A stretch of 64,000 nucleotides of DNA, taken from Ehretia macrophylla. Its lineage: Eukaryota > Streptophyta > Magnoliopsida > Boraginales > Ehretiaceae. The position numbers were made by a program, and so were the translations under genes. Positions 1-11,187 of this stretch are shown in pieces. Each line of letters opens with the position of its first letter. Position 1 is the stretch's first letter. The notes below the pieces were generated by a model that was not told where the DNA came from, did no database searches, and worked only from the letters and a program-made list of their open reading frames with translations. Location: contig CM075773.1 of the NCBI GenBank assembly GCA_037974665.1, forward strand, positions 62,216,763 to 62,280,762, written 5' to 3'.

Positions 1-26
1 TTCTGAAAAATCAAGCCATAGTGAAT

Positions 27-580
27 TGTCACGCCCCGGTCCAACACCTCGGACCCGCAAGCGCGACTGATGTTGTAAGCATAAGAAACTACTTGGGTCT
101 CTTTTGTATTGGCCTAAAATGGTTAACCCAAGTTATTTCTTATACCCACAGCACCTACTTATAAACCACACAGTCACATTATATTCCACTGATGTAGGAT
201 ATTACACACACCCCCGTTAAGGATCTAACGTCCTCATCTGGGGCACACATACTCATTACCAATCAGACGGTGTAGAATTCAAGAGGTAGCTCATTCGGGT
301 TCAAGAGATGGCTCCCACCAGCCTTTTAGGTATAGCATTTTGTCCCGTATAGCACTTAGTTCCTGCACCGACTAGTGACCTATTCTGAATACTATTCTGT
401 CATGCCCCGGTCCAGCACCTCGAACCCGCAAGCGCGACTGGTATTGAAGGCATAAGAAACAACCACTTGGGCCTATTTTCTACTGGCCCGAGATAGTTAA
501 CCCAAGTTATTTCTTATACCCACAGCACCCACTTATAAACCACACAATCACATTATATTCCACCGATGTGGGATATTACA
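27..580. mobile_element. TRIM-like miniature LTR element inserted in element A
   Basis: Two direct repeats, 27-206 and 398-580, of about 180 bp each, both start TGTCA(C/T)GCCCCGGTCC and end GGATATTACA, with the TG...CA termini of LTRs. The 191 bp between them have no coding capacity. The hexamer GTGAAT flanks both sides (21-26 and 581-586) as a target-site duplication. Size and structure fit a terminal-repeat retrotransposon in miniature. Removing it rejoins the RNase H frame of element A (GTIH then YGLIFQ), which confirms the insertion point. Confidence 0.85.
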
Positions 581-586
581 GTGAAT

Positions 587-3384
587 AGTGCCTTTTACAT
601 ATCTCAGGGCTCTCTTAAGAGCTTCAAAATCTGCAATTGTAGGATTGTGCATTTTCTGACAGAGTGTATTGACTGAATATTGTAGGTCAAGCCTAGTAAC
701 AGTCAAGTACTATAAAGCCCCAACCAGTCTTCTGAACTGAATTGGATTGGCATAGGGAGTGCTGGTAGTTGTATGAGTTTGTGTAGCTTTAGAGTAGGTT
801 GGTGTATCAGCAAATTTACAATCAGTTAGGCCTGACTTGAGTAGTAAATCCTGTGCATACTTGGTTTGATGGAGGAACAATGTATTGTTTTGGCTGGTGA
901 CCTCTATGCCTAAAAAATAGGATAAAGAACCAAGATCTTTCATGGCAAGCTTAGTTTTCATTTGAGTGATTAGCTATTGAATGGTTGTATGTGAGGTCCC
1001 TATGATGATTATATCATCAACATAAGTAGGATTAGCATGTGAGTGGCTGTTTTGAGAGTGAACAGAGATATATCAGCCTTACTACATTGAAAACCAAGAC
1101 TGCATAGAAAAGTAGATAACCTGTGATACCAAGCTCTAGGGGCCTTCTTAAGTCCATAGAGGGACTTTTGAAGCTTGCATACATGGGTAGGATGGTGAGG
1201 ATCAGAGAAACCTTGGGGTCGTGTCATGAAGATTTCTTCATTTAGGAAGCCATGTAGGAAAGCATTGGATACATCCAACTGCTGTAGTATCCAATTATGA
1301 TGTAGTGCCAAGGCCAAAACCACTCTAATTGTATGTGGTTTGACCACTGAATTGAATGTCTCAGTGTAATCAATGCCAGCCTCTTGGTTATAACCTTTGG
1401 CCACTAACCTATCCTTGTATCTTGCTATGGAACCATCTGAGTTCTTCTTTATTTTATAGACCCATTTGTATCCAATAGGCTGTCTATTTGAGGGTAAGGG
1501 AACCAAGGACCATGTGTTGTGTTCTTGCAATGCTTTGTATTTCTTTTGCATTGCTTGACAACAAGAGTACATAGAAGCCTCTTTGTATGTTGTAGGTTCT
1601 GTTGTAGAAGATGTTGTGATAAGGGTATGTAGTTGATAGATTGGTGGTGGGAGACAGCCAATTTTTTACCTTGTAAGCATAGGATGCAAAGTATTGGGGG
1701 CCAAATCAGTAAGAGACTGTGTATTGGCTTGGGAATTAGTAGAGGAGTGGGAAGCAAAATTAGAGTTTGATGTTTGGGAAGCTGGTGACTCAGAAGAGGT
1801 TGTAGCAGGAGAAGGATTGAGTAGAGATTCAGAGATGATAGGAGACATAAAAGAAGGAGTCTAGTATGGAGATGGTAGGGGAACTGCAGTTTGTGACGCA
1901 ACAGAGAAGACACTAGGATCTAGACCAATAGGACTGACACTAGTTTCTTGTAAAGGGGTTGTGTTGAACACAAGGGGTAAAGAAGAAGAGGAAACTGGTT
2001 AGGATGTGGGTTGTGGAGTAGGAGTGTGAAAGGGAAAAATGTTTTCCACAAACCTCACATGCCTGGAAGTGTATACTCTCTCTGTGGAGAGATCTAGGCA
2101 CTTGTAACCTTTGGTATTGGGACAGTAACCTAGGAACACACATGGCTTAGACCTGTTTTGCAATTTGTTGTGATTGTAAGGCCTGAGCCATGGGTAACAA
2201 AGGCAACCAAAAACCTTTAGGCGATGATAATCAGGGGGAGTAGAAAATAGAGCTTCATAGGGGGATCTATTTTTCAAAACAAGGGTAAGCATTCTGTTTA
2301 TCAAGTAATTGGTTGTAGCTACTGCTTCAAGCCAGTACTTAGTAGGCATGTAAGAGTGGTTTAGAAGAGCTAAGGCAATCTCTATAAGGTGTTGATGTTT
2401 CCTTTTTGCCCTCCCATTTTGTTCAGGGGTATGGGGGTAAGAAGTCTGTGAATAGTACCTTGGGAATGTAGATATTAGGTAAACTTATGGTCTATGAACT
2501 CTCCCCCATTATAAACCTAAGTACTTGGATAGTAGTATGAAATTGTGTTTTAACAAAAGTAGTAAACTGTAGAAAAGCAAAAAAACTTCTGATTTATATT
2601 TCAGTGGATAAATCCATGAGAATCTGGAAAAATCATCTAGGAATAGCACATAATACTTGTAGTTCCTACATGATAGGAATGGGGCTAGACCCCAAACATT
2701 TGAATGAACTTTTTGAAAAGGAAATTTACTGAATGTGTTAGACAAATTGAAAGGTAGTTTGTGAGATTTAGTTACAACACAAGTAGTACATTCTAAAGTA
2801 GTCAGTGGCAACTTTAGATGTAGCATAGAAAAGAAAGAAGTTGTGCTGAAGGTCTTGAGGGATGTCCAAGCCTGAGATGCCACAGAGAGGTGGTGGGCTT
2901 GGAATCAATATTAGAAGTGTTGGAAAAGACTTTATTTGCTGCAGAGTTAGAAAGCACAGTTCTGCCTGGTAGAGGATAAAGACCTCTTTCACAAAGGGCC
3001 TTGAACAGGGTCGTGTGTAGTATTGTCCAAGATAGTAACCCCCTTGGCATCAAATAATAAGGTGCAGTTATTATCAGTGGCTATTTTAGAAACTGAAAGG
3101 AGATTGGAAGAGATTTGTGGAACATATAGAACAGAAGATAAGACTAAAGCAGAGGAAGGAGTGAAGAGAATACTAGTTCCTATGCTGTGAATGGGCAGAG
3201 TGTTGCCATTACCAACTGACACCAGTGTATGGCTGAGTATACTACAGATAGGACATGTCATGAGTGACATGAGTGTTAGCTCCTGAATCCAAATACCAGT
3301 GGCTTTCGCTGTTGGCAGAAGGTCCTGCTTGTGCAGCCATGGCCTTCTTATCAGCTTTGGGATTGGCATACTTAACTGTGTCAC
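587..3384 (-). pseudogene. Element A pol (protease, integrase, RT, start of RNase H)
   Basis: Right to left: protease and GAG-pre-integrase (about 3,384-2,768; LWHLRLGHPS), integrase core (2,883-2,509; LFLDDFSRFSWIYPL), integrase C-terminal part (2,349-1,999; YWLEAVATTNYLINRM, VFLGYCPNTKGYKC), a Ser/Thr-rich linker (about 1,900-1,660), RT (1,572-710; YKWVYKIKKNSDGSI, RLVAKGYNQ, LDVSNAFLHG) and the first RNase H residues (ALRYVKGTIH, interrupted at 587). Frameshifts separate the blocks. It would have copied element RNA and integrated the product, but is non-functional as read. Confidence 0.8.
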
Positions 3385-3399
3385 ACCTATACCAACATT

Positions 3400-4300
3400 C
3401 TAGGGTAATGTGGTTGGGTTTTCCACAATTTGACAGAAAACTGAAAGTGTAGATGAGGAATTAGTCTGTTGACTAGTAGAACCACCTCTGTTTGAATTCC
3501 TCCCCCTACTTCCTCCTCGACCTCTTTTGTTGTTTATCCGCTTGCCTTTGTTGTCTTGTGGTAAGGAGGTATTTGTGTAAAGAGCAGTTGGTAGGTCAGA
3601 GGAAGCTGTTGTTGGTGAAATCTTGGCAGAATTTAGCAATTGAATGTGCAGTTCCTCATAAAGAAAAAGACTGCTCACTTTTGCTAAACTAACAGGTTCA
3701 TCTTTCATCCTAATAGATGTTCTAAAGGATTCAAATTCATGTGGTAAACCTTTCAAAATGTAAAGAATCAAGTCCTCAATAGGTACAGGAGCTCCTGCTG
3801 AGTTTAGACTCAGTGAGATTCTTTACCTCATCTAGGTATACCTGCATTGAATTTGGGCCTTTGTGAAGATTATGAAGCTTGAGCTTCAATTGCTAAACAT
3901 GAGACCTACTGAAAGAGTTGAATCTAGCCTCCAGTTCTTGCCAAATAGCATTGGCTGTGGGAAGATGAAGTATGTGAGGCAAAACAGTAGGTATCATTGA
4001 AGCTACAGGGCAAGCTTTTAGATGTTCATCTGTAAGCTGCCATGTGATGTAGGCTAGATTGATAGTAGGATTGGTGTTTGTTGATGAAGTTTCTGCATAA
4101 TTGAGAAACTGAGGTGGTTGCTGAACTGCTCCAATAACATGACCAAGCAGTTGATGTGCTGTGAGTATGATCTTCATTTGAGCTTTCCATAGAGTGTATT
4201 TAGTGTTATCCAACTTCAATTGAATCAAGCTATTCATGTTGTGAATGAGCAGCTTCAATTGAGATGGAAGCTCAACTTCTGTTGAAGAATTTGAAGCCAT
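3400..4300 (-). pseudogene. Element A gag
   Basis: Starts MASNSSTEVELPSQLKLL and carries the copia gag pattern LDNTKYTLWKAQMK. The frame runs from 4,300 to 3,893, breaks, and resumes at about 3,771-3,400 (MILYILKGLPHEFESFRTS, then an Arg/Gly-rich stretch before the zinc knuckle). The zinc knuckle itself has lost at least one cysteine (CQIVENPTTL). It would have formed the capsid-like particle that packages the element RNA. At least one frameshift is present. Confidence 0.75.
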
Positions 4301-4995
4301 GAGAGTTGCAGAAAAGCTTGAAGATGTGTTTCCATGGTGGTTTTGAAACCCTAGAAATTCGAAATTGAAATTTAGAAGGAAAAAACTAGAGCAAATAACA
4401 GAGGTAAGCTTGATGAAGCTTCGGCTATGGTGCTTGAAGCTTGGAGAAGAGAATATTGAAGCTTCGAGAGTGCTCTCCCATGGAGATTTTTTTTTTTGAA
4501 GCTCTCGAAAAAAAATGAAAGTAGGATCTTTTGGCTCTATGATACCATAATGAAGTCTAGAGAAAGAGAGAGAGAGAGAGATAGAGATATTTCTGAAAAA
4601 GATTTTATTGCTTGAATGAATATAATATACATTCTTCAAGTACTTATAGAGATTACATGACTAGTGTGCATGTGCAGGCACATGGCTGAATGACAACTAA
4701 TTGTGAACTGTCATTCAGTTAGTTTTCCTATCTGAATCAGTTCTGAGAATGACTCTCAGAACTGATCTAATACATTGCACAGAGTCAGTGTTGTGACTGC
4801 TTCTAAGCTCTACTGCATTACAACTGAAATGTAATATAGTGCAAGTACAAAAAGGTAAAGCAGTTACAAGTAGTCTGTTGACTCTATACTTTATCAAAAC
4901 TATTGGTAGAAGTTGAAGGCATGGCCTTTGAGGCTGACGTATCATGTACTGTAGAAGACAGAGGAGTTAGCATGTACAACTGGTATAATATTATG

Positions 4996-5505
4996 GAGTG
5001 AATTGCTTGCCGCCCCCCTGTGTTTTGGTCGAAATACTCATTCACCCCCTGTGTTTTTAAAATAGACTTCTTACCCCCCTGTGATTTTCGGAATGTAGCT
5101 GACCGTCCCCCTCCGTTAGAAAAACCGTTTAATTTAACGGCAATTGTAACACAAGCGCTTAAAATACGATTTTTTTATGCTTTTGGTTAACATAAATTCT
5201 TTGTTGGACAAAAATACCCTTTTAGTAAATTGCTTGCCGCCCCCCTGTGTTTTTCCTGAAATACTCATTCACCCCCTGTGTTTTTAAAATAGGCTCATTT
5301 ACCCCCTGTGTTTTTTCGATTTTAACTTTATGTAAGGGTATAACGATCAATTAACTAATTTTGTAACGTTTGCTAACGGAATAAGCGATTTTGGTGCGTC
5401 AGCTTAATCGATAAAAACACAGGGGGGTAATGAGCCTATTTTAAAAACACAAGGGGTGAATGAGTATTTCGGGCAAAACACAGGAGGGCAGCAAGCAATT
5501 CACTC
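4996..5505. mobile_element. MULE-like MITE with long terminal inverted repeats
   Basis: Starts GAGTGAATTGCTTGCC and ends with the reverse complement, GGCAGCAAGCAATTCACTC. Inverted arms of about 70 bp (4,996-5,067 and 5,434-5,505) are G/C-run rich (CCCCCCTGTGTTTT). The 11-bp direct repeat ATAATATTATG flanks it (4,985-4,995 and 5,506-5,516), close to the 9-11 bp target duplication of Mutator-like elements. A second copy of the arm sits inside in direct orientation (5,225-5,315), so the element may be a duplication or nested insertion. No coding sequence. Confidence 0.82.
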
Positions 5506-5814
5506 ATAATATTATGTATTATTATGTTTCCTCATTTAGATAGGAATTGACATATTAGAATCTTAGTATTAGTTGTCAGCTTTATTGTATAATTGACCTT
5601 CCTAGAATAGGAAATTGTATTAGTTGTCAGCTTTATTGTATAGTTGATCTTCCTAAAATAGGTTACGAATACTCTGTATATATACCCCTTCAAGATATAT
5701 GAAAATCATTCAGCCAATTTATCAATTTGGTATCAAAAGAAAAACAAAAATCCGCTGCTTCTTTTTGGCTAAAACCCTAGCCACCTCTTCCTTCTCTTTT
5801 AAACTTCCTACACC

Positions 5815-6459
5815 ATGTCTAAGAAAGCAGATGTGAATATTTTTTACAGCAAGAAGCCATCCACAGTGACTGTTCATGAGACTTCCTCTCCAACAATTTC
5901 GATTAAGTTGATAGGTGACAATTGTCGTGTTTGGTCTCAAATCATGGAGATGCATATTGTTGGCAGAAGGAAAAAGGGATATATCACAGGAAAGAAGGCT
6001 GCTCCCGCAGAAAACGACCCAAGCTATGATGAATGGGAGGCTGAAGATGCGCTGGTCAAGTCTTGGCTCATCAATTCCCTAACCGACAAACTGATGGCAC
6101 ATTTTGTGCAATGTGGAACAGCTAAAGAGGTTTAGGATGCAGTCAAGAGAAGCTACGTTGATGTCTCTGATTCTTCTCAAGTCTACGAACTAATGAAGAA
6201 ATCATTCCAATCACGCCAAGGGGGCCGTCCTCTTGCAGAATATTACAACGAGTTGAACTCCATATTCTTGGAACTTGACTATCGTAGGCCAAATATGGAG
6301 TATCCAACTGATGTTGAGAAACTGAGGAAACGTACCACTGAGGATCGAGTCTATATATTCCTTGCAAGTCTTGATCACAATCTAGATCAAGTTAGTGGTC
6401 AGGTCTTGGCTACCTCTTCTTTACCAAGTCTAGAAAGCATATTCGCAGGTCCGTCGTGA
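5815..6459 (+). pseudogene. Element H gag (two frames)
   Basis: Begins MSKKADVNIFYSKKPSTVTV, continues with ISIKLIGDNCRVWSQIMEM and GYITGKKAAPAENDPSYDEW (copia gag). A stop in the original Val-Trp context at about 6,133 (GTTTAGGAT) ends the first frame. Matching sequence continues to 6,459 (SFQSRQGGRPLAEYYNELNS, ending SLESIFAG), and one more frame change precedes the zinc-knuckle part at 6,479. It would have formed the nucleocapsid. The TAG replaces a Trp codon (TGG), again a G-to-A type change. Confidence 0.78.
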
Positions 6460-6478
6460 GGCACAAAGGCAAGTTACC

Positions 6479-8266
6479 ATGGGATTAGAAGAACATTATG
6501 AGGCGTCTGTAATGGCTGTCCAGAAGAATAATACAAGGCCAACACTCTCTCCTTACTCAACTGCTTCTTCTTCTCGGTTTTGTACTCACTGCAATAGCAC
6601 CAAACACACGGTGGACGTTTGCTGGAAGAAGCGTGGCTATCCAGAATGGTACGAACTGAAACAAGCTGAAAGGAAGAACAAGAAATTGGCTCAGGTTGCT
6701 CTTAATGACACTCCTTCAACTCCTACTGCTTCTGCGTCTCAGGTTTCTCGTTTATCTCATCAGGAAGGTAATTCTGGTTTGGCCTTTGTTTCTGCTACCC
6801 CTAACACTTGGATAATTGATTCAGGGGCTACGGATCATATGACTAGTAATCCTTCCCTACTTGATACTCTAATGCCTTCTACTGTTAAGTCTGTTCAGGT
6901 TGCTAACGGGGCTCCCATGCCTGTATCTAGGGCTGGGAACATCTTATTTTCTCCTACACTTTCCATGTCCTCTGTCTTACTTGCTCCTAGTCTTTCTAAT
7001 AATCTCATTTCTATTAGCAAGATTACCAAAGACCTTCAAAGTTCTATGACATGTCATTCTACTCACTGTGTTTTTCAGGACAATCTTACGAAGATGACGA
7101 ATGGTATTGGTAAGGAGAGAGGTGGCCTCTACTACTTGGAGGGGGAAAGGGAGTTACAACCTGAATCGGACCGTGTTTTTCAAGTAACAAAGGAGACATC
7201 TGACAGAGAAAAAATTCTTCTATGGCATTGTCGATTGGGTGACCCATCTTTTTCGTATCTGGAACGTTTATTTCCTCAGTTGTTTAAAAATGTTTCAGCT
7301 TCTAGCTTAAGGTGTGAACAATGCATTTATGCTAAGAATCATCGTGTAACTTTCAAAATAAGTCTCAGTAGAAGTCCGAGTCCTTTTACCCGTGTTTTTA
7401 CAGATGTTTGGGGTCCTTTCTCTACTTCTTCTGCTTCAGGTCATCGCTACTTTGTGTCTTTTATTGATGACTGCACTAGAGTGAGTTGGGTATACTTGTT
7501 GAAGTCTAAGGATGATGTGTTACATGTTATTCCTCAATTTTCAAAAATGATTGTCACACAGTTTAACACACAGGTTAAGATTTTTCATTTTGACAATGGT
7601 CGTGAGTTTGTTAATCAGTCCCTTGCTGAAGTTTTCAAAGAAAATGGAATTCTCCACCAAACAACGTATACATACACGCCCCACCAAAATGGCATAGCAG
7701 AACGTAAAAATTGCCATGTACTTGAAGTGGCACGAGCTTTATGCTTCACTATGGGGGTTCCAAAACGCTCATGGGCGGATGCCGTTATGACTAATGTTTT
7801 TCTTAACAATCGCATGCCTGCCCATGTCATTGACTATCAAACTCATTTGCGTATGTTATCTCAGTTTCACTCTATTCCTTCTGTCTTGAATCTTTGTCCT
7901 AAGGTTTTTGGTTGTGTCTATTATGTTCATGTTCACTCACACCAAAGGGACAAACTTGATCCTCATGCTCTCAAATGTGTCTTTCTTGGCTATTCCAACT
8001 CTCAAAAGGGCTATAAATGCTATCATCCTCTTACAGGGAAATACTATGTCTCCATGGATGTCCAATTTTGTGAACGTGAGTCTTATTTCTCTGGGGGAAA
8101 TACTATGTCTCCATGGATGTCCAATTTTGTGAACGTGAGTCTTATTTCTCTGGGGATGTGTCTCCAGTTCCTCTTCAGGGGGAGCTTAACAGTAAGGAGA
8201 GGAAAAATTATGGCTGGAAGAAAAGAGATTTTGGATTTCAGGAGGTCCGGGGGAAGACTCAGCTGA
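6479..8266 (+). pseudogene. Element H protease-integrase polyprotein
   Basis: A 595-codon frame. Order: zinc knuckle CTHCNSTKHTVDVC (residues about 35-48), aspartic protease WIIDSGATDHMTSN (about 110-123), GAG-pre-integrase ILLWHCRLGDPSFSYL (about 244), zinc pair CEQC, integrase core with DVWGPF, FIDDCTRVSWVYLL and HFDNGREF, then the C-terminal VFLGYSNSQKGYKCY. A 59-bp tandem duplication at 8,038-8,155 shifts the frame, so the last residues are not native. This is the best preserved retroelement protein in the window. Confidence 0.85.
8038..8155 (+). repeat. 59-bp tandem duplication in integrase end of element H
   Basis: GGAAATACTATGTCTCCATG and the following bases to TTATTTCTCTGGG occur twice in direct succession (8,038-8,096, 8,097-8,155), essentially identical. 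It adds a frameshift in the pol frame. Confidence 0.9.
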
Positions 8267-8493
8267 TGGTCAGAAGGAATCTTCTAATGCTCCTGAACCT
8301 ATAGTAGCCGAGCTTGAACCTAGGGAAAGAATAGAGAGACCGGATGATTTGTTTTTCAAGCAAGGCTATACAAGGAGGAACAAAGATGCTGCAGTCATAA
8401 CCCCTCCAAGTTCCAATGCTCCTCTTAAAGATACTACCATGCCATCGGATGACTTTTTAGATACAAATCCTGAGGCATTCTTCTTCACCACCT

Positions 8494-9018
8494 TTGATTC
8501 CAGAAACTCCTAACTTGAATCCACAGGTTGAAGACCAAGGTAGGAGATATCCTCTTCGAGATCGTAAAGTGCCTGATAGGTTAGGTTTCTCAAAATCATC
8601 CTCAAACATTGTCTATCCCATTTCTGATTTTGTCTCATACCATCATCTATCCAAGACTCACCTTGCCTTTGCCTTTCAGTTATCCTCTGTGTTTATTCCT
8701 AGTCATTTTCAGGAAGCCCTTGAAGATCCTAAGTGGAAATCTGCTATGGTAGACGAAATGAAGGCTTTCTAGAAAAACTCTACTTGGGAGATGGTCGAGC
8801 TTCCTAGGGATAAGAAGACGGTAGGATGCAAGTGGGTTTTTTCAGTGAAGTACAAGTCAGATGGAACAATTGACAGGTACAAGGCTAGATTGGTTGCCAA
8901 GGGATACATCCAGACTTATAGAATCAACTATCAAGAGACCTTTGCTCCTGTGGCCAAAATGAATATTGTAAGAATAATTCTATCCCTTGCGGTTAATCTA
9001 GACTGGCCATTAAGATAG
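8494..9018 (+). pseudogene. Element H reverse transcriptase, N-terminal part
   Basis: RT fingers: EALEDPKWKSAMVDEMKAF, then a TAG, then [36 protein letters not shown] and [18 protein letters not shown], ending LDWPLR before a stop. The catalytic YVDD part and RNase H are missing because another LTR begins at about 9,026. At least one nonsense codon (8,770) is present. Confidence 0.8.
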
Positions 9019-9025
9019 TTTGATA

Positions 9026-11187
9026 TGTGTTTACATCGATTTACGTGCATTTGCATCGTTATACGTGCAATTATGTTCACTTACGTGTATTTAAGCGTTT
9101 TAGATGTCGTAGGCATTAATTAAATATTATTAAGTCAAGACTAGCAACTAAGTAGTTAGAAAGCAACTAGAATGACATGCAATAAATAACCTTTAGTTAA
9201 AGGGGCAAGGTGGTCATTTGGTTAAAGTGTAAAATATCCTACCAACAAATTGTGTCTTCCAAAGCTAAACAAAACACAAAACACACACATTTACACACAC
9301 ACATAGCCGGACAAGGAGAGGAGAAAGGAAGGGAGAAAGAAGAAAGAAAAGAAGAAAAAGAAGAAGAAGAAAGAGGAGAAAGAAAGATCAAGCCATTTTC
9401 AAGCATTATCAAAGCATTGTTTTGCACCTACGAGCTTGTCTAGCACTATTTCTTGCATTTTAACTCCAAGCTAAGGTGAAGGATGTTTTCCAAAGTTTTA
9501 TAAAGTCATATGGCTCATGGTATAAAGATCTCTATGTGTATGAAGCATGATTAAGGTCATTGATAAGCTAGAATGTGCAATTGAGCTTGAAAGGGTTTTC
9601 TAGGGTTCAAGACTTTTTCGCTTTGCTATAAATTGTTTGTATATGCTCTTGTAGGCAAGTATATTGTTACTTGTGAGTATTATACTTGAGTTGAGGTATG
9701 AAAATGGGAGGTGCAACATTAGATGACAAATCTTGGTTGTTGGGCTTACAAGGGTTGTAGTTGCTAAATTGAGCCCTTTAATTGCATCTATGATAGTTTT
9801 GATCCTTGATGATGTTTGATGTATGTTAGATGGTGGTAAAGAAGTATAATTGAAGGAAGTTTGGTGCATGATCATAGTTGAAGCAAGATTGGAGAAGAAA
9901 GGGGTGAAAGAACATGAAAATTCGGAGTTGAATTCGCTTAGCTGCTCCAGTCGGTCAAGGGAGTCGGTCAAGGGAGCTTATCCGACTTCCCCCTCCTTTT
10001 TGTGCTTTGAGCCCTTTTGCTTTGGAATATGTTAAGGTTCTATTGTCTTGTTTGCTAACATGTTAAGTGGACTTTATGGAGGTTATTGTGGCATTGTAAG
10101 GGGCATGTAATTGTTGATCTTGCATTGCATATGAAGTCTTGCTTGGTTGAGAATTGCTTGATCAAGTATTGAACCTCCACGAGTTTGTTTGAAATCGTTG
10201 CATGAATTATGCTTGCTTAATGGAGACAACCAACTTTGTTGCCCTCCAAACGTGTTCCTATTTTGTTAAAGTGTCCCCTCTCACTTGGTGTGTTTCCTCA
10301 GAGAGATGGGATGTACTTATTCAATTGATTATATGGTTCTTGAAATCGAGTAACCCCGTGGTAGAAGTTCTGTTCTGCCTGGGCGGCGTAAGGCTTGCCA
10401 GGACGGCCCGACTACCATGGTTTAGGTTACCTCTGGAGTACCCTCTTGATTGGTATGTTGAGGAAGATTTGACAAAGAAGCTTCAAAACTGGTCATCTCC
10501 AACAAAGTTTGTGAAATTGTATCCTTTTACTATATGGTTCATACTCTCGCTTGGTCTCTCAAGGTCTTGATTGTTATTATGACTATTATGTTCTTGTTAT
10601 TTTAATTAAGTGTTGTATATGCATAACATGGCTTTTCGAAAGGTTTGCGAAATGATGAAAACAATTGTGAAAATCCCTATTCCCCTTATCCCTCGCTGAG
10701 CCAAGTATAACTCATCCCTTTTCTTAACAATTACAAGTGAAGCTGAGCCCAAGCAAACTATACAGGTTGAGGGTGAAGCTGCTTTACTTGATGAGACCGA
10801 TTTCTGTCTCTTGTGATCTTCATGCTTGTGTTGAAGATGTAACTTTTGAACTACAAGAAAGATTATGATGATTACATTTGAATACTTCATGACTTGTAAT
10901 ATTCTTTTGGATACTTGGGTTGTAATTAAGTTTAACTACTATTCTTTTGAGGCCTAGTTGAACTATTGAGAACGGATAATATAGCTGGATAAGTGGTACT
11001 AGGCCTTGTACATATGTAACAGGTTGATGTGGCTTATAAAGTTAGTGCTTCGCGCGTTCTTTTGAAGTTACTTGTGGTTGATATTGAACGTTTAGGTAAT
11101 GGAAGGATTATCTCATAGGTACTAAGTTAGTGACCCATCGCGTCCCGGCCTTAACCTCCACAGGTCTTGGTCTTGGGGCGTGACACA
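9026..11187 (+). mobile_element. Long LTR (about 2.2 kb) of a second retroelement class
   Basis: Begins TGTGTTTACATCG directly where copia H is cut and ends TTGGGGCGTGACACA. A primer-binding site TGGTATCAAAGCC follows 28 bp later (11,216). Long LTRs ending in GGCGTGACA resemble plant Gypsy elements such as the Del/Tekay group, though without a pol gene this is an inference. A purine-only block (about 9,316-9,390) lies inside. No protein with recognisable homology is seen. The 3' LTR is absent, so this is a truncated or recombined insertion. Confidence 0.6.
9316..9392 (+). repeat. Purine-only tract within the long LTR
   Basis: About 75 nearly uninterrupted A/G bases (GGAGAGGAGAAAGGAAGGG and similar). 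Low complexity; in one frame it gives a run of Glu, Lys and Arg. Could form triplex DNA, but no function can be read. Confidence 0.85.

Larger units (their letters stand above)
1..4896 (-). mobile_element. Copia retrotransposon A (5' LTR to RNase H; runs off the left edge)
   Basis: Minus-strand Ty1/copia element. The 5' LTR is 4,551-4,896 (346 bp; TGAAGTC at one end, TTTATCA at the other). The primer-binding site next to it matches the initiator Met tRNA (TGGTATCATAGAGCC on the minus strand, about 4,534-4,550). Gag starts at 4,300. Protease, GAG-pre-integrase, integrase, RT and RNase H follow toward the left in the usual copia order. RNase H is cut by a TRIM at 27-580 and continues to the edge, so the 3' LTR lies outside. 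Several stops and frameshifts show it is inactive. Confidence 0.88.
5517..9025 (+). mobile_element. Copia retrotransposon H (5' LTR end to partial RT)
   Basis: Plus-strand copia. The LTR part ends near 5,723 (with a plant TATA-like TATATATACC at about 5,678), followed by a primer-binding site beginning TTGGTATCAAAAG. Gag 5,815-6,459, protease/integrase 6,479-8,266 and RT 8,494-9,018 follow in order. The element stops in RT right after DWPLR, where a long LTR of another class begins. The upstream part of its LTR is disturbed by the MULE-like MITE. A direct repeat of about 45 bp (5,565-5,665) lies inside the LTR. Confidence 0.83.

Noticed and set aside
3893..4639. Extended open frame upstream of the gag start as a longer gag protein
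   Set aside because: The part above 4,300 covers the primer-binding site and the LTR, so it cannot be native protein. The gag start MASNSS at 4,300 is the credible one.
9210..9443. Open frame rich in Glu, Lys and Arg as a possible charged protein
   Set aside because: It is the translation of a purine-only low-complexity tract inside a long LTR, with no homology and no gene context.
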